Below are positions 46,540-58,512 of a stretch of 64,000 nt of DNA, one piece after another; position 1 is the first letter of the stretch; every line of letters begins with the position of its first letter. Both the position numbers and the translations under genes were made by a program. The stretch comes from Datisca glomerata (lineage: Eukaryota; Streptophyta; Magnoliopsida; Cucurbitales; Datiscaceae): positions 186,001 to 250,000 of the forward strand of contig QANY01000011.1 in the NCBI GenBank assembly GCA_003255025.1, read 5' to 3'. The notes under the pieces were generated by a model. The model was not told where the DNA came from. It searched no databases and was given only the letters and a program-made list of their open reading frames with translations.

Positions 46540-47100
46540 AAAAGGCCTAGGGCCCCGATACTTATCGGGTCACCCCTAGCTGTCACTCACGTGGTTGATC
46601 ATATGACTTTGACTCAGCACAATGACACAAGATCGCTCCCATGAACAACGTCAATTATCAGTTTGGCTTTTCAACGTGATTGCTCGATCCACATCACTGT
46701 CAACTGAGATAAAATGTATCTTGTATTTTTTTAATCTTTTCATATATTCGTTCATATCCTTGTAACCACTAAATTAGGTGAGAAAGACTTAATTAAGTCC
46801 CTTACCTGGAAATATTTTTAGTGGATGTGGTCTGGTAGGAATTGGACGGGGTCACGTTGTATTGAAAAGGACATTCTTTCATCAATATGACATCTTTAAG
46901 GGTCGTGGATGTCGTCTTCGTATTTTAGGAAGGAACCTAGTTGTTAGGACATCCTTTTGGAGGGATCCCGGACAAATGCCACTTATCTCGTCGATATGAC
47001 GTGCTCTCTGTGTTCTTCCTTCCCGGATTACGGTCACTGCATGTAACATTGGTGCGATGTGAGAGGTAGCATACATGAGAATCTTCTTTGGGGTATTACA
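46540..47100 (-). mobile_element. chromovirus-type LTR
   Basis: In the minus direction the LTR starts TGTAATACCCCAAAG at 47100, immediately after a purine-rich tract (GAAGAGGAGAA), and ends near 46540. It shares ordered landmarks with 7745-8235 in the opposite orientation. The LTR start with its preceding polypurine tract is typical of Tekay/Del-like chromoviruses. A 96-residue open frame across the boundary is incidental. Confidence 0.75.
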
Positions 47101-47280
47101 TTCTCCTCTTCTTGAGAACTTTCGTCCCCGAAAGAAATATTCCTTACATAAATAACTTTGGAATCTTGACACGTATCTCTGCTTCTCGTTCCCATGTTGC
47201 TTCCTCGACTCGATGATTTCTTCAGAGAACCTTGACTAATTGAACCGATCTGTTACAAAGAGTCTGATTGCTGCACTCCA
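47101..47280 (-). pseudogene. chromovirus pol 3' end (chromodomain) relic
   Basis: The minus strand gives Q-L-V-K-V-L, then R-N-H-R-V-E-E-A-T-W-E-R-E-A-E-I, the conserved chromodomain tail of plant chromovirus integrases, then F-R-G-R-K-F overlapping the polypurine tract. One stop replaces the Trp after V-L. Everything upstream (RT, RNase H, integrase core) is missing. Confidence 0.75.
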
Positions 47281-49598
47281 TTGGGTCTAAATCATTAAAT
47301 AAATTATCTGGCGTTCAAAGTAAAAAATTCTGAAGAACTCTACAAAAAAAATCAACTCAAAAAACAAAATTTTGCATAGGAAGCAAGAATAAAATATCCA
47401 GTTGATAACTGAATTTCGTCCAAGAACAAACTCCTAAAATCATTTCCACAAATTAAGTGGTGTTTGAGCTCCAAAAATCTTGACTAAATAAAACTGGATT
47501 TAGATTTCATAAATACTGCGATCAACAATTGCGTTTTAAAATTCTTCACACACACACACACAAAGGCTTCGAAGCACAGGGCAACTCCTCTTATTCGCCT
47601 TTTTTGTATCACAGAGAGAACACTCTCCCAGATGATGAGCTGCCCTGTGCTTCGAAGTCTCTGCGTGAAGATGATGCGAAACACCTATGTGCAGAATTCC
47701 CTCGTTGCGAAGATGATAGAGGCTGAAGACGATGCGAAACACCTGGGTAAAACTGAAACGTAAAAGTGAGGGGTAAAATTGATATGTAATAAGCGTTAAC
47801 GACTGGTTTTGGTATTTTAACGGCAGACTAACTTACTCTGACGGCAGCGTTATTTTTTAATCCAATACATAATCTCAAAGTTAGGAATTATAGGAATAAA
47901 ACTCTAAGATTAGAAATGAATGTAAAGTTAAAATTTAAGGGTGCATTTCATAGTTTTATGCCATTTGTCATTTAAAGGAGTGATTAAGGATTTGTATGAA
48001 AAATATGGGGCCAAAATTGTGCATAATTTTTTCTCCCCTTTAAACCCGATTTATAGATAGTATCAGAAGAGTGATTTAAGATTTATACGAAAAATAGGAG
48101 GAAAAAAGTGTTCAAAAATATTTCTAATCCTCAAGTCTCTTTTATATTTTTCATTTAAAGATATGATTTAATATTTATATGAAAAATATGTGAACAAAAG
48201 TGTGTTCAAAAATATTTTTCCTCCTGTAAGTCCCATTTAAAAATAGCACAAATAATTTGGCGGGACTTACTCTTGTACATTTTCAATTGATTAATGAACA
48301 GATATTCTCAGCTACCTCAATGCAACATTTAATAAGGCAAGAGCCCGTGCGTTTTCAATTTCAAAAGTCAATGATGCTTGCAAGTCGTCACTTCCACCAC
48401 AAAATGTACATGTTACTTCGATTATTCCTTCCAAGAAGCCATATTAACGACATTATGTTCGGACTTTTAACATTTCTCCAGTATTGCGTTACGTATGGCA
48501 AATTTTGCTTAGGAATTTATTCGATATCTTCATACCCTTCTTGTTCTCCTCAATTGAAAGTTGTAAGTTGTTTTTGCAGGTGAGAATTAACGACCGTTTT
48601 TGTTCCATTCGGTTGAGAAATGACATTTTCTTGTTCTCTTCAATTGAGAACAACCAGCTTTTAGGCCTTTGTTTTGTACGTAATTAAATTAGTTGATCCA
48701 TATTTAGATCGTTTCTACCCTTATTTATGTTATTTCAAGCTGCTCTCTTCAATGAGAATGGCCTATTTTCTGAGCCTTGCCTTGTAATCAATGATTGTAA
48801 AAGGCAATTTCAATAATTAAACAAATGAGAATTGCAAGGGAGATGGACAAATTCCCAATTCTCATTGGTAATAAGAGAGATGTAAATATAAATTTGGCAG
48901 AAAAGTTATATCATAGTATCTTGTAAAATGCGTTGCCGTCCATTGTTTGTGTAGCTCTATTCCTTGCTCATCTGCGATCAAGTACTACCAGCTGTCCTCC
49001 ATTCCAAGCGCATTTACTTGATTTTCATGAAAAGAGATTTCGCGCCCGATTCATTCCGGTTGTTTACTCTGACTTTAGAATCTGATTTCAAAGGAGTCTT
49101 ATAACTTTGACCAGAACTGATCCAATTATTTTCATAGAATGAGAATCATAACAAATATGTGGTAATATGATTTCACATTTTTTTATTAATTTATAATAGA
49201 TTATGAAAAGTCCATTATACTCTCAAAATAATTAATTAGAGAAAACAATGCTTATTTTCCTTGAGAAAATAATTAGTTATGTCGTATATTTTGATTATGA
49301 TTCATTGATTTAGTAAGACAAACAATCATTCTTATTCTCAATAATTTGATTCCTAATTCTGATTCGTAATAGTTAATAAACGCATTAATCTAATTTCAGA
49401 TAATTCCATTCTTCATCCGATTTTTAGAGAAACTGATTCTAAACTTCATCTCATTTCAAATGCAAGTAATGCGCCATGGATCATTCCCAATTTGGACATA
49501 TATAATTTTCCAACATTTGGTTCTTGGGTGTTTTGGAAGACTTTCCTAACACTAAGTCCACAATTTGAAAATTTCTTCTCACTCCTCTAAGGCTGTAT
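47281..49598. other. intergenic, no gene recognised
   Basis: Holds a CA run (47549-47563), the inverted repeat described separately, and a repeated AAGAYGATGCGAAACACCT word (47669, 47728). The 108-residue frame at 48257-48583 has no motif I recognise. From 48900 on it is AT-rich. Confidence 0.4.
47566..47659. repeat. 18-bp inverted repeat, 56-bp loop
   Basis: CTTCGAAGCACAGGGCAA (47567) pairs with GCTGCCCTGTGCTTCGAAG (47639). Near-perfect stem. Confidence 0.8.
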
Positions 49599-52097
49599 TG
49601 TTAGATAAAATTCTATCAGTATAAACCGTATCTCAAAACCTTAAGAACTCATGTTGAATACACAAAGAATCAAGTAACCGTATAAGCGAAAGCGTACCTG
49701 AATCCATGATAGTAGATCACAATTTAGAGCCGAGCAGTTGTCCTTCCAAATCTACACACGATTTCTATCAGAGAGTTCCCTTTGATTAAGCCTCTATGCT
49801 TTCTCTCTAATGATGAGATATTATGGATAATAGAATGGTTACCCTTAATCGTGTGTTCTTGGAACCATAACCACTTATAGATAACATTTCTATTATATTT
49901 TGGTATTTTTATTTTAGCGCATCATAAATATAGAAATTAGCTTAAGCATCGAAAAAATATGAACTCCCACTAAATTCGAATATCATCAACCGATATGATA
50001 CCCATAAGTGTAGTGTGCTCATGAAACTGTTTGGGTGGATATCTCTTAGTAGGCGGACCCACAAATAGAGTTTGTTCCGAAGTGCTCTATAGATAATTGT
50101 CCATTCTCTACTCTTTCCTTAACAATCAAGAACTTGAGTCTATATACTTTGTTTTTATCGAGCTCCTGTTGTTATTGGAATACGAAACTACTGATTTATT
50201 GTCACAAAATAACTTGAGTGGTCTCTCAATACTGTCGACTATGCCTAGTCCTGTGACAAAATTCTGTAGCCATATTCCGTGATTGGATACCTCATAACAT
50301 GCTATGAACTCTGCTGCCATGGTAAAAGAGGCTATAAGTAACTGTTTAGTACTCTTACAGGAGACAACACCTCCAACTAGCAGAAAATATAGCCCGACAT
50401 AGATTTCATACTATCTTGGCATCCAACAAAATCAGAGTCAGTATATCCAACGATCTCAATCTCATCTAACCTCTGATACGTGAGTATGTAGTCTTAAGCA
50501 TTGTGACTGGATTACTTAAATATCTGTCAAACATCCCAGTCACGTATGCAATATCTAGACGTGTACAAATATGAACATACATCAGACTCCCTACTACTAA
50601 GGCATAGGGAATCTTCTACATTTTTTTTTTCTCAAAATCATTTTTAGGGCACTAATTGAGACTAAACTTGTCTTCCTTAGCCACAAGGGTATCACTTAGT
50701 TTGCAGTCTTGAATGCCATATCTTTTGAGAATCCTTTCAATAAAACTTTTTAGTGATAATTCGAGAATATACTGGAAACAATCTCGATTTATTTGGATGC
50801 CTAATACAAAAGAGGCATCACCAATGTATTTCATCTCAAAATTATTAGCTAGAAATATCTTAGTGTCGTGCAATAAGTCAATATCATTGCTGGCAAGAAA
50901 AATGTCACCCACATATAAAAATAAAAAAACATGTTTTCTCCCACATAACTTATGGTATATACAATCATCGACCAAACTCATCTCAAAACCAAACAAGATG
51001 ATCACTTGATGAAACTTGAAGTACCATTGTTGAGATGCTTGCTTGAGTCCATATATGGATTCTTAAGTTTGGAAACCATATTCTTTGGGTCTTTCGACAC
51101 AAAGTTTTTTGGTTGCACCATATAAATTGTCTATTCAATGTTTCCATTGAGAAACCCATCTGCACATCCATATGATGTAACTCAAGATTGAAATACGCCA
51201 TCAATGCCATTATAGTCGATGCCTTCTTTCTGTGTGAAGCCCTTTGCGACACGATGAGTCTTGTATATTTTCACATTACCTTTTAAATCCATCTTGGTCA
51301 TAAAAATCCATTTGCAACCAATGGGCTTCGCACCTTCTGGTAATGGGATAAGATCCTACACTTAATTATCATTCATGGACTTAATCTCTTCATTCATGAC
51401 ATCAAACCACTTCTGAGAGTTAGAACTTTCTATGCCTTGATTGAAGTTGATCAGGTCATCTTCCATTACTCCAATATCTACATTATGTTCTTAGAAAAAT
51501 ACAATGTAATCATCTGACACTGCACTTCTTCTCTCTCTAGTGGATCACCTTAATGACATAGGTTATTGATGTGCTAGAATTTATTCTTTTGGAACAATTT
51601 CTTGAATGAGAGGTTCTCCGATATTGTCTTGATATGTTGTGTCATGAGCAATGTCAGGGATGCAGTCCTGATCAATACTAATAACACACCTGTGAGAATA
51701 TCAACATATTCCTTCTGAAAGATAAAATCTATAATCGTATCTCCCCCCGCAAACTCAGCACCCTAAAAAAATTAGGCATTTTCCGTCTAAAAAATCAACT
51801 TAATCGTGGGATCAGATAATATGTACCCTCTAGATCTTTCAGAGTATCTAACAAAATAGCAACTCCGCCCTTAAGTCTAATTTATTTTCATTAGGCCTAT
51901 AAGGCCTTGCCTCAGCTGGACATCCCCAAATATGATCATATGATGTTTTGGCAACCGTTTTAGTTACAATTCTGTTAAGGATATTATATGTTGAAACCTT
52001 AAGTGCTTCACCCGAGAGTGATTTTGGTAAGGTAGAATGACTAATCATATTCCTCAACATATCCTTAAGCGTTCTGTTTCGTCTCTCAACAACACCA
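49599..52097 (-). mobile_element. older Ty1/copia relic, right part lost
   Basis: Minus orientation. The 3' LTR is about 49599-49960, with its end TGTTAGATAA seen on the plus strand at 49599. Next to it is a G-rich tract (GTGGGAGTTC, 49970-49961 minus) as polypurine tract. RNase H follows (50330-49975): M-A-A-E-F-I-A-C-Y-E, F-C-D-N-K-S-V-V, then P-P-K-Q-F-H-E-H-T. RT spans about 51400-50650; its catalytic box reads Y-V-G-D instead of Y-V-D-D. The integrase part is 52097-51848 (V-V-E-R-R-N-R-T, W-G-C-P-A-E-A-R-P-Y-R-P). The integrase is cut exactly where a TGTTG...-starting LTR begins at 52098. Many stops; not functional. Confidence 0.88.
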
Positions 52098-54134
52098 TGT
52101 TGAGCATAGTGCCCTCTAAGCATGTGTAAAGACAGTTTAATTTAAAATTAATAAAAATATATTTTTCTTAGAATTGTCTTTTTTGAATTATTATTGAATA
52201 ATTTGTATAAATAATTGAAAATTTCATATTCATTAATGAGACTATGATCTTATATTAGTACAAGAGTATTAAAATCATAAATAATGAATAAAATAGTCCA
52301 CAATATATTATAGTATGAAATATTTAATGAATGGTTGCTAGTACGGTTCGTTAAACATTTTGAATGCACATGATTTAGATCCAGAATGTTGATGTGGATA
52401 GACATCCTAGTGAATGTACTTTATATAATTAGATTATATAGGACATGGCCGATGTGAATTAATATTTTTATTAACTTACCATTTATCATAAAAAATTAAT
52501 ACACTAGCATGTTTTACAAACAAACATTAACGAGTGAATCAAAAGATCCAGTAGACATGTATAGGAGTTCAAGACTACTCATGATTTACACTGATCAATC
52601 ATATGATTATCTGATTGGAGATTGAGTGACATGGATGGTAGGGAACATGATCTTACAAGATTTGAAATTCAAGCTTTCCTAACAGATCGTATATTGGTTT
52701 CCTTAAGTATTAATTCTGAAACTGAATGGTTATTGAGCTCAATCTTATAATATGATTATAAAGTGATCGTTTACTAGTGAATTAATGGTACATAAGGATC
52801 AAGAGATAATTAGAAAAGTAAAACGGTAATTTTGACAAGCTGTAATTTCACGATCCAATAATTGGAGGACATAACTAAATGAATTGATTATATCAATGGA
52901 CTACACGAGATTACTCTATAAATATATTCTATATTACTAAGTGTGTAAATTTAAATTTATAGTGGATTAATAAATAAGATTATTTAATTAAAGAATTTAA
53001 TTAATAATCTGATTTATTGGAGCTTAGAATTATGAGTCCATATTCCACGAGTCACCTCTGCACTACACAATCTAATGTGTGAATATTTCAGGACATAAGA
53101 AAATGATTAGCTTGCAAAAAGAATTAAATTTTTGGAGTAAGTATATCATTATGAGATAATTATGTGAAATTAATTAATTATTTTAATTTGAGGAATTGCA
53201 ATTAAATAATTATATTGATTAGTTTTCTATTAATCGATAAGTAAGACAATATATTTGATTTATGAAATAAATAATATTAAATTATTACGAGATAATAATT
53301 TGAATTTGAACTAATTAATCTGTTAATTTTGAACTAACAAATAAGTTAGCTGAGAGGTGTTATCAGATAAGTTAATTTTAAATTAATTGATATCTAGATA
53401 TTTATCTAATTAAAATAAATAATAAATTTAGAAAATATGCCATGTGGCATGTTGGACTGCTACATATCAATCACTGTTTTTTGAATCAGGGATTGACATG
53501 ACACACTATAGTACCACACGACACTACAGTGGAGCGTGGGACACTATAGTGCCTCACAATAGTGTGGCGTAGGCTGTAGTGAGATCTCACTGCAGTGACA
53601 CATTTATAAATAGTTTATTATTTTATGTAAACCTAATGAGCTTTGACCGAGTATATATATATATATATTATTAAATTGGACTCATTGAAGTAATTTGTGT
53701 GATTAATTATTAATCAAAGGCTCTACGAATTCTCCAATTCTCACTCAGAGCTCTGTCTGAAAAAGTCATTCTCCAAATTTCCAAATCTCATGTGTTGAGT
53801 ATATCTAGAGACAGAATAGTATTCATGAATTATTTTACGTGCCCACACATGTCCGAGTATGTTCGGGGATTGGTTCAGAAGATCTTGGTGTTGATATCAC
53901 AGTTCGTTGTTCGTGGAATCTCAAGTTCATTATTAGCGAGGACGCTTGATAGACTAAAACAGGTATAATTCCTCTCTTTGTATGCATATGATATAATGTA
54001 TAGATATATAATGGATCAGATGAGAAAAATTATTTTTCATTAAAAATTATTTTAGAACCTGTGGTGGAATTGTTTTCCGATCGATAATTTTTTTTAACCT
54101 AAGCGCCTTCGCTGCACGTGCCGTAATTTCAACA
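52098..54134 (+). mobile_element. 2-kb LTR of inserted copia element
   Basis: Begins TGTTGAGCATAGTGCC and ends TTTCAACA two bases before a primer-binding site (TGGTATCAGAAC, 54137). The first ~650 bp match 57858-58512 in the same orientation. The rest (from about 52745) matches the reverse complement of 54527-55900. It contains a palindrome-rich patch at 53495-53610. The start interrupts the integrase of the older copia, so it is an insertion. Confidence 0.85.
53495..53610. repeat. palindromic CACTATAGTG modules inside the LTR
   Basis: CACTATAGT, CACTACAGTG, CACTATAGTG and CACTGCAGTG recur every 20-30 bases, each nearly self-complementary. The inverted LTR piece has the equivalent cluster at 55020-55155. 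The spacing resembles a protein-binding array but no factor can be named. Confidence 0.6.
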
Positions 54135-54136
54135 AT

Positions 54137-54526
54137 TGGTATCAGAACGGTCTTTATATATGTATATATTAAATGCTATGTGGGTTTTCTTGCATTATTT
54201 TATATGTATTTTGATATGTATGAATGGATGGATGGTTACATTTTTTGAATGTTTGGTTAATGATGAATCGTTAATTGTATGGTGAGTTTTGAGTTTTGGC
54301 TTTGTTCTTAATTTTTCTTTAGATCTTGTGTAAGCTGTTTGGGCCATAGAAATTTTTATACTTTTATTTTGAATAGTATGTTGTAAGATTCTGTACGCAA
54401 AAAGACGAGAAAACACAAGACGAACAAGGAGAAGAAAAAGGAGCTCTGTTATAGAGTTCCAATGTTGGAACCGACAATAGTGTTGTTGGCACTGGCGCCA
54501 CCAGCAATTTCGGTGGCAGAATCTGT
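54137..54526 (+). other. primer-binding site and untranslated leader of the inserted copia
   Basis: TGGTATCAGAACGG at 54137 matches the initiator-Met tRNA primer-binding site used by copia elements (TGGTATCAGAGC) in its first ten bases. AT-rich leader without gag follows, ending where an oppositely oriented LTR begins. Confidence 0.65.
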
Positions 54527-55900
54527 TGGAATCGCGGCGCGCGCAGCAGATGCATTTAGTTTAAAAATTTTTATTGATCGGAAAATAGTTGCGATGCCAC
54601 ACGTTTGAAAAAATAATTTTCAAAGAAAGATAATTTTTCTCATCGGATCCATTATATATCTATACATTAAATCGTATACGTACAAAAAATGAATTATACA
54701 TCTTGTAGTTTATCAAGCGTACTCGCTAACAACAAACTTATGATTCCACGGATAATGGACTGTGAGATCCAAACCAAGATCTTCTGAATCAATTCTCGAA
54801 CACACTAGGACGTGATTTTTCATGTAGAATAATTCAAGAACACGTTTCTAACTCTAGAACGACTTTTTGAGATAGAGCGAGGAGAGGGAATTGGAGAATT
54901 CACAAAGCCTTTGATTAACAATTAATCACACAAATTGCTTTAATATATATATATATATTCTAGGTTAAGGCTCATTAGATTTTAGAGTTTACATAAAATA
55001 ATAAATTATTTATAAATGTCTTACTGCAGTGCCATGACGCTGCAGTGTGGCGTGAATTACTGTAGTGTCATGAGGCACTAAAAAGTCCGGCGCACCACTG
55101 TAGTGCTGTGTAGCACTACAATGTGTTATGTGCCATGTGGCACAACAATGTGTCATGTTAATTCCTAATTCAAAAACAATGATTGACATGTGGCAGTCCA
55201 ACATGCCACGTGATATTTTTTTCAAATTTATTATATAAATATCTAGATATCAGTTAATTTAAAATTAATTTATCTGATCACACCTCTTAACTAATTTATG
55301 TGTTAGTTCAAAACTAACAGATTAGTTAAGTCAATTTCAAATTATTATCTCATAATAATTTAATATTATTTAACTTCATAAATCAAATATAATATACAAA
55401 ACTAATTGATATAATTATTTAATTATAATTTCAAAAAATTACAATAAATAGTTTAATTAATTAATTCTTAATTAATTAATTTTATTCAATTATCTCATAA
55501 TTATATACTTGCCAAAGAAATTTAATTCTTTTTGCAAGCTAGACCTTTTTTATGTCCTGAAACATTCACACCCTATATTGTGTAGTACATAGGTGGTCGG
55601 GATCAATGGACTCATAATTTTAAGCTCTAATTAATTAAATTATTAATTAAACTCTTTAATTAAATAATCTTATTTATTAATTCTACTATTACTCTCCCAT
55701 AATATGGAATGGCACTCTTAGTAATTACAGAATATAATTACAGAGAAATCTTGTGTAATCCATTAATATAATCACTTTATGTAGTTCTATCGTAAATTAG
55801 AGCTGATCAAAATTATCATTTTACCCTTTTAATTAACTCTTGATCCATAAGTAAACATAATTCACTAGTGAATGGTTAATTTATAATCGTATTAAGCTCA
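54527..55900 (-). mobile_element. inverted LTR segment (3' two-thirds)
   Basis: Plus-strand TGTTGGAATCGCGG at 54527 is the LTR end read backwards. The segment is the reverse complement of about 52745-54134, down to the GAGCTTAATACG word near 55890. It lacks the first ~650 bp of the LTR. No primer-binding site adjoins the 54527 end, as expected for a 3' LTR. It breaks off at the same LTR position at which the right-hand LTR (57858-58512) stops. Confidence 0.8.
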
Positions 55901-55939
55901 CGTTCTTAGACCTAAGATTGAAAGTTAGACTTAAGTTCT

Positions 55940-57850
55940 AAAGTGTGTATATTTGTTGGTTATGCTCCAGAAACAAGAGGTGGGTACTTTTACAGTCACA
56001 AGGATCAAATTGTGTATATATTGACAAATGCTACTTTCCTCGAACACGATTATATGGAAAACTACAAACCTCGGAATAAAATAGTTCTCAAAGAACTAGC
56101 ATATGATGAGATCAGGCCATCTACATCTTCAACTGATAAATGATAAATCATTGATACCACTGTTCAAGTTCATGAAACCCCGGTGCAACGTCGCAGTGGG
56201 AGGGTTATAAGACAACCAATCTGCTATGAACTCGAGGTACATGTCCTAATGTCATACACTAATAAGAATGATCCATTAACCTTTAAAGAGGCAATGGAAG
56301 ATCCTGAAAAGGAGAAATGACAAGATGCCATGAACCCAGAAATGAAATCAATGTATTCCAATTCTGTTTAGGAACTTGTAGATCCAACTGAAGAAGTCAT
56401 GCCCATAGGATGTAAATGAATCTTCAAGAAGAAAAGAGGTACAGATGGAAAAGTAGAGACTTTCAAGGCACAACTAGTAGCCAAAGGCTATACTAAAAAA
56501 AGGGAGTCGATTACGAAGGACATTATCTCCCGTTGCCTTACTAAAATTGATTCACATTGTTTTATTTAGTTGTTAGTTTGGACTATGAAATATGGAAAAT
56601 GGATGTCAAGACGACCTTTCTGATTGACTCTCTTGAAGAAAGCATCTATAAGATGCAACCAGAAGGGTTTGTGAAAAACATGGCAAGATTAGAAAGTATG
56701 TAAGTTGCTTAAATCCATTTATGTATTAAAGCAAGCATCAAGATATTAGAATCTTACTTTTGATGAGATTATTAAATCATATGGCTTCGAACAAAATATT
56801 GATGAAGCTTTTGTTTATAAATACATCAAAGATAAGATAGTGATTTTCTTAGTTCTTTATGTAGACGATATTCTACTAATTGGGAGTGATGTTGAAACTT
56901 TATCCAATGTAAAGAAGTGGTTAGCTGAGAAATTCTAAATGAAAGATTTGGAATAAATGACCTATGCACTAGGAATCCAAATCCTAAGGGATAGGAAGAA
57001 CGAGCTCTTGGCACATTCTCAGACATCTTATATTGATAAGATGCTGGAAAGATTCTCTATGAAAAATTCTAAGAAATGTCAATTATCGACCAGACATGGA
57101 AATGTCCTTTCCAAGGAGAAGTGTCCTAAGACACCTCAGGAGGAAGATGATATGTGAAAGGTTCCTTCTGCATCAGCCATTAGGAGTCTCATGTATGTCA
57201 TGTTGTGCACGATACTAGACATCTGTTATGCGGTAGGAATTGTCAGTCACTATCAATCAAATACTGGTTTAGAATATTGGATTACAGTAAAGCATATTCT
57301 CAAGTATCTTTGAAAAATGAAAAATTATATGCTTGTTTATTCAAGAGGAGACCTAAACCCTACTGGATATACTGATTCTGATTTTCAATCAGATAGGGAC
57401 AATCGAAAGTTGACTTATGAACTAATATTCACCCTAAGGAGATGAGCAGTAGTCTGGAGAAGTATTAAATAATCTATTACTGTAGATTCCACCATGGAAG
57501 ATGAATATATAGCGGCTTGTGAAGATGTGAAATAAGCGGTTGGGCTTAGAAAGTTCTATACTAAGATGGAAGTAGTTCCAGACATAGATACGCTGCCAAT
57601 CATGTACTGTGACAACTGTGGGATAGTATCTATTTCAAAAGAACCAAGGAGTCACAAGAGGGCAAGCACATTGAGAGGAAATATAATCTTGTAAGAGAGA
57701 TTGTACACCGAAAAGATGTGACTGTTATGAAAATAGCATCAGATAAGTACCTGACTGATCTTTTTACCTAAACACTTCCTGCGAAGTTATATGAGGGTCA
57801 AGAATGAAATATGGGCTTAAGGGAGATGTCACATTTGCTTTATGACAAGT
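55940..57850 (+). pseudogene. Ty1/copia pol relic: integrase tail, RT, RNase H
   Basis: Plus-strand blocks in order: F-V-G-Y-A-P-E-T-R-G-G-Y-F and N-A-T-F-L-E-H-D-Y (integrase C-terminus, 55950-56060); a linker with R-R-S-G-R-V-I-R-Q-P near 56190; RT with W-K-M-D-V-K-T-T-F near 56600 and an intact L-Y-V-D-D-I-L-L-I box at about 56855; then T-Y-A-L-G-I-Q-I near 56960; and RNase H with C-D-N-C-G-I-V and H-I-E-R-K near 57610-57680. A purine-rich GTGAGAGAT tract (57849-57857) precedes the 3' LTR. Frameshifts and stops interrupt it; gag, protease and integrase core are missing. Confidence 0.88.
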
Positions 57851-57857
57851 GAGAGAT

Positions 57858-58512
57858 TGTTGGGTGTAGTGCCGTCAAAGCATGTGTAAAGACATTTTAA
57901 TTTGAAAATTATAAAAATACATTTTTCTCATAATTGTTTTTTCTGAATTATTATTGATGAATTTGTATAAATATATGAAAATTTTATATTCATTAATGAG
58001 ACTATGATCTTGTATTAATACGAGATGATTAAGATCATGGATAATGAATAAAATAGTCTGCAACATATTAAATTATGGAATCTTTTATGACTAGTTACTA
58101 GTACAGTTCGCTAAGCATTTTGAATGTATGTGATCTAGATCTGGATCGCTGATTTGGATAGATATCTTAGTGAAGATACTTCATATAACTATTATATAGC
58201 ACAAGACCGATGAAAATTAATATCTTTATTAACTTATCATTTTTCATAAAAATTTACTCACATCAAGCAGATGATAGATCAGTCTAAATCAAGAGTAGTC
58301 ATGAACTCCCATAGATGTCTACTGGATCTTTTAATTCTCTCGTTAAGATTTGTTTGTAAAATAAGCTAGTGACTTTTGCTTTGAAGATTCAGTGACATGG
58401 ATGTCTAGAAACACGATCTTACAAGATTTGAAACCCAAACTTTCTTGAAGGATCGTATATTGGCTCGCTAAAGTGTTAATTCTAGAACTTAATGGTTATT
58501 GAACTCAAATTT
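57858..58512 (+). mobile_element. truncated LTR (5' third)
   Basis: Starts TGTTGGGTGTAGTGCC and aligns with 52098-52745. It stops after TTATTGAACTCAAA, where minus-strand copia RT sequence begins. The missing 1.4 kb of LTR corresponds to the inverted segment at 54527-55900. Confidence 0.85.

Noticed and set aside
46882..47172. 96-residue minus-strand frame as a gene
   Set aside because: It spans the chromovirus pol end, polypurine tract and LTR start; only the first residues are element-coding.
48257..48687. Overlapping frames of 108 and 67 residues
   Set aside because: No motif recognised, AT-rich context and two competing frames; no reason to call a gene.
55010..55225. 71-residue His/Thr-rich frame
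   Set aside because: Lies in the palindromic module cluster of an inverted copia LTR.
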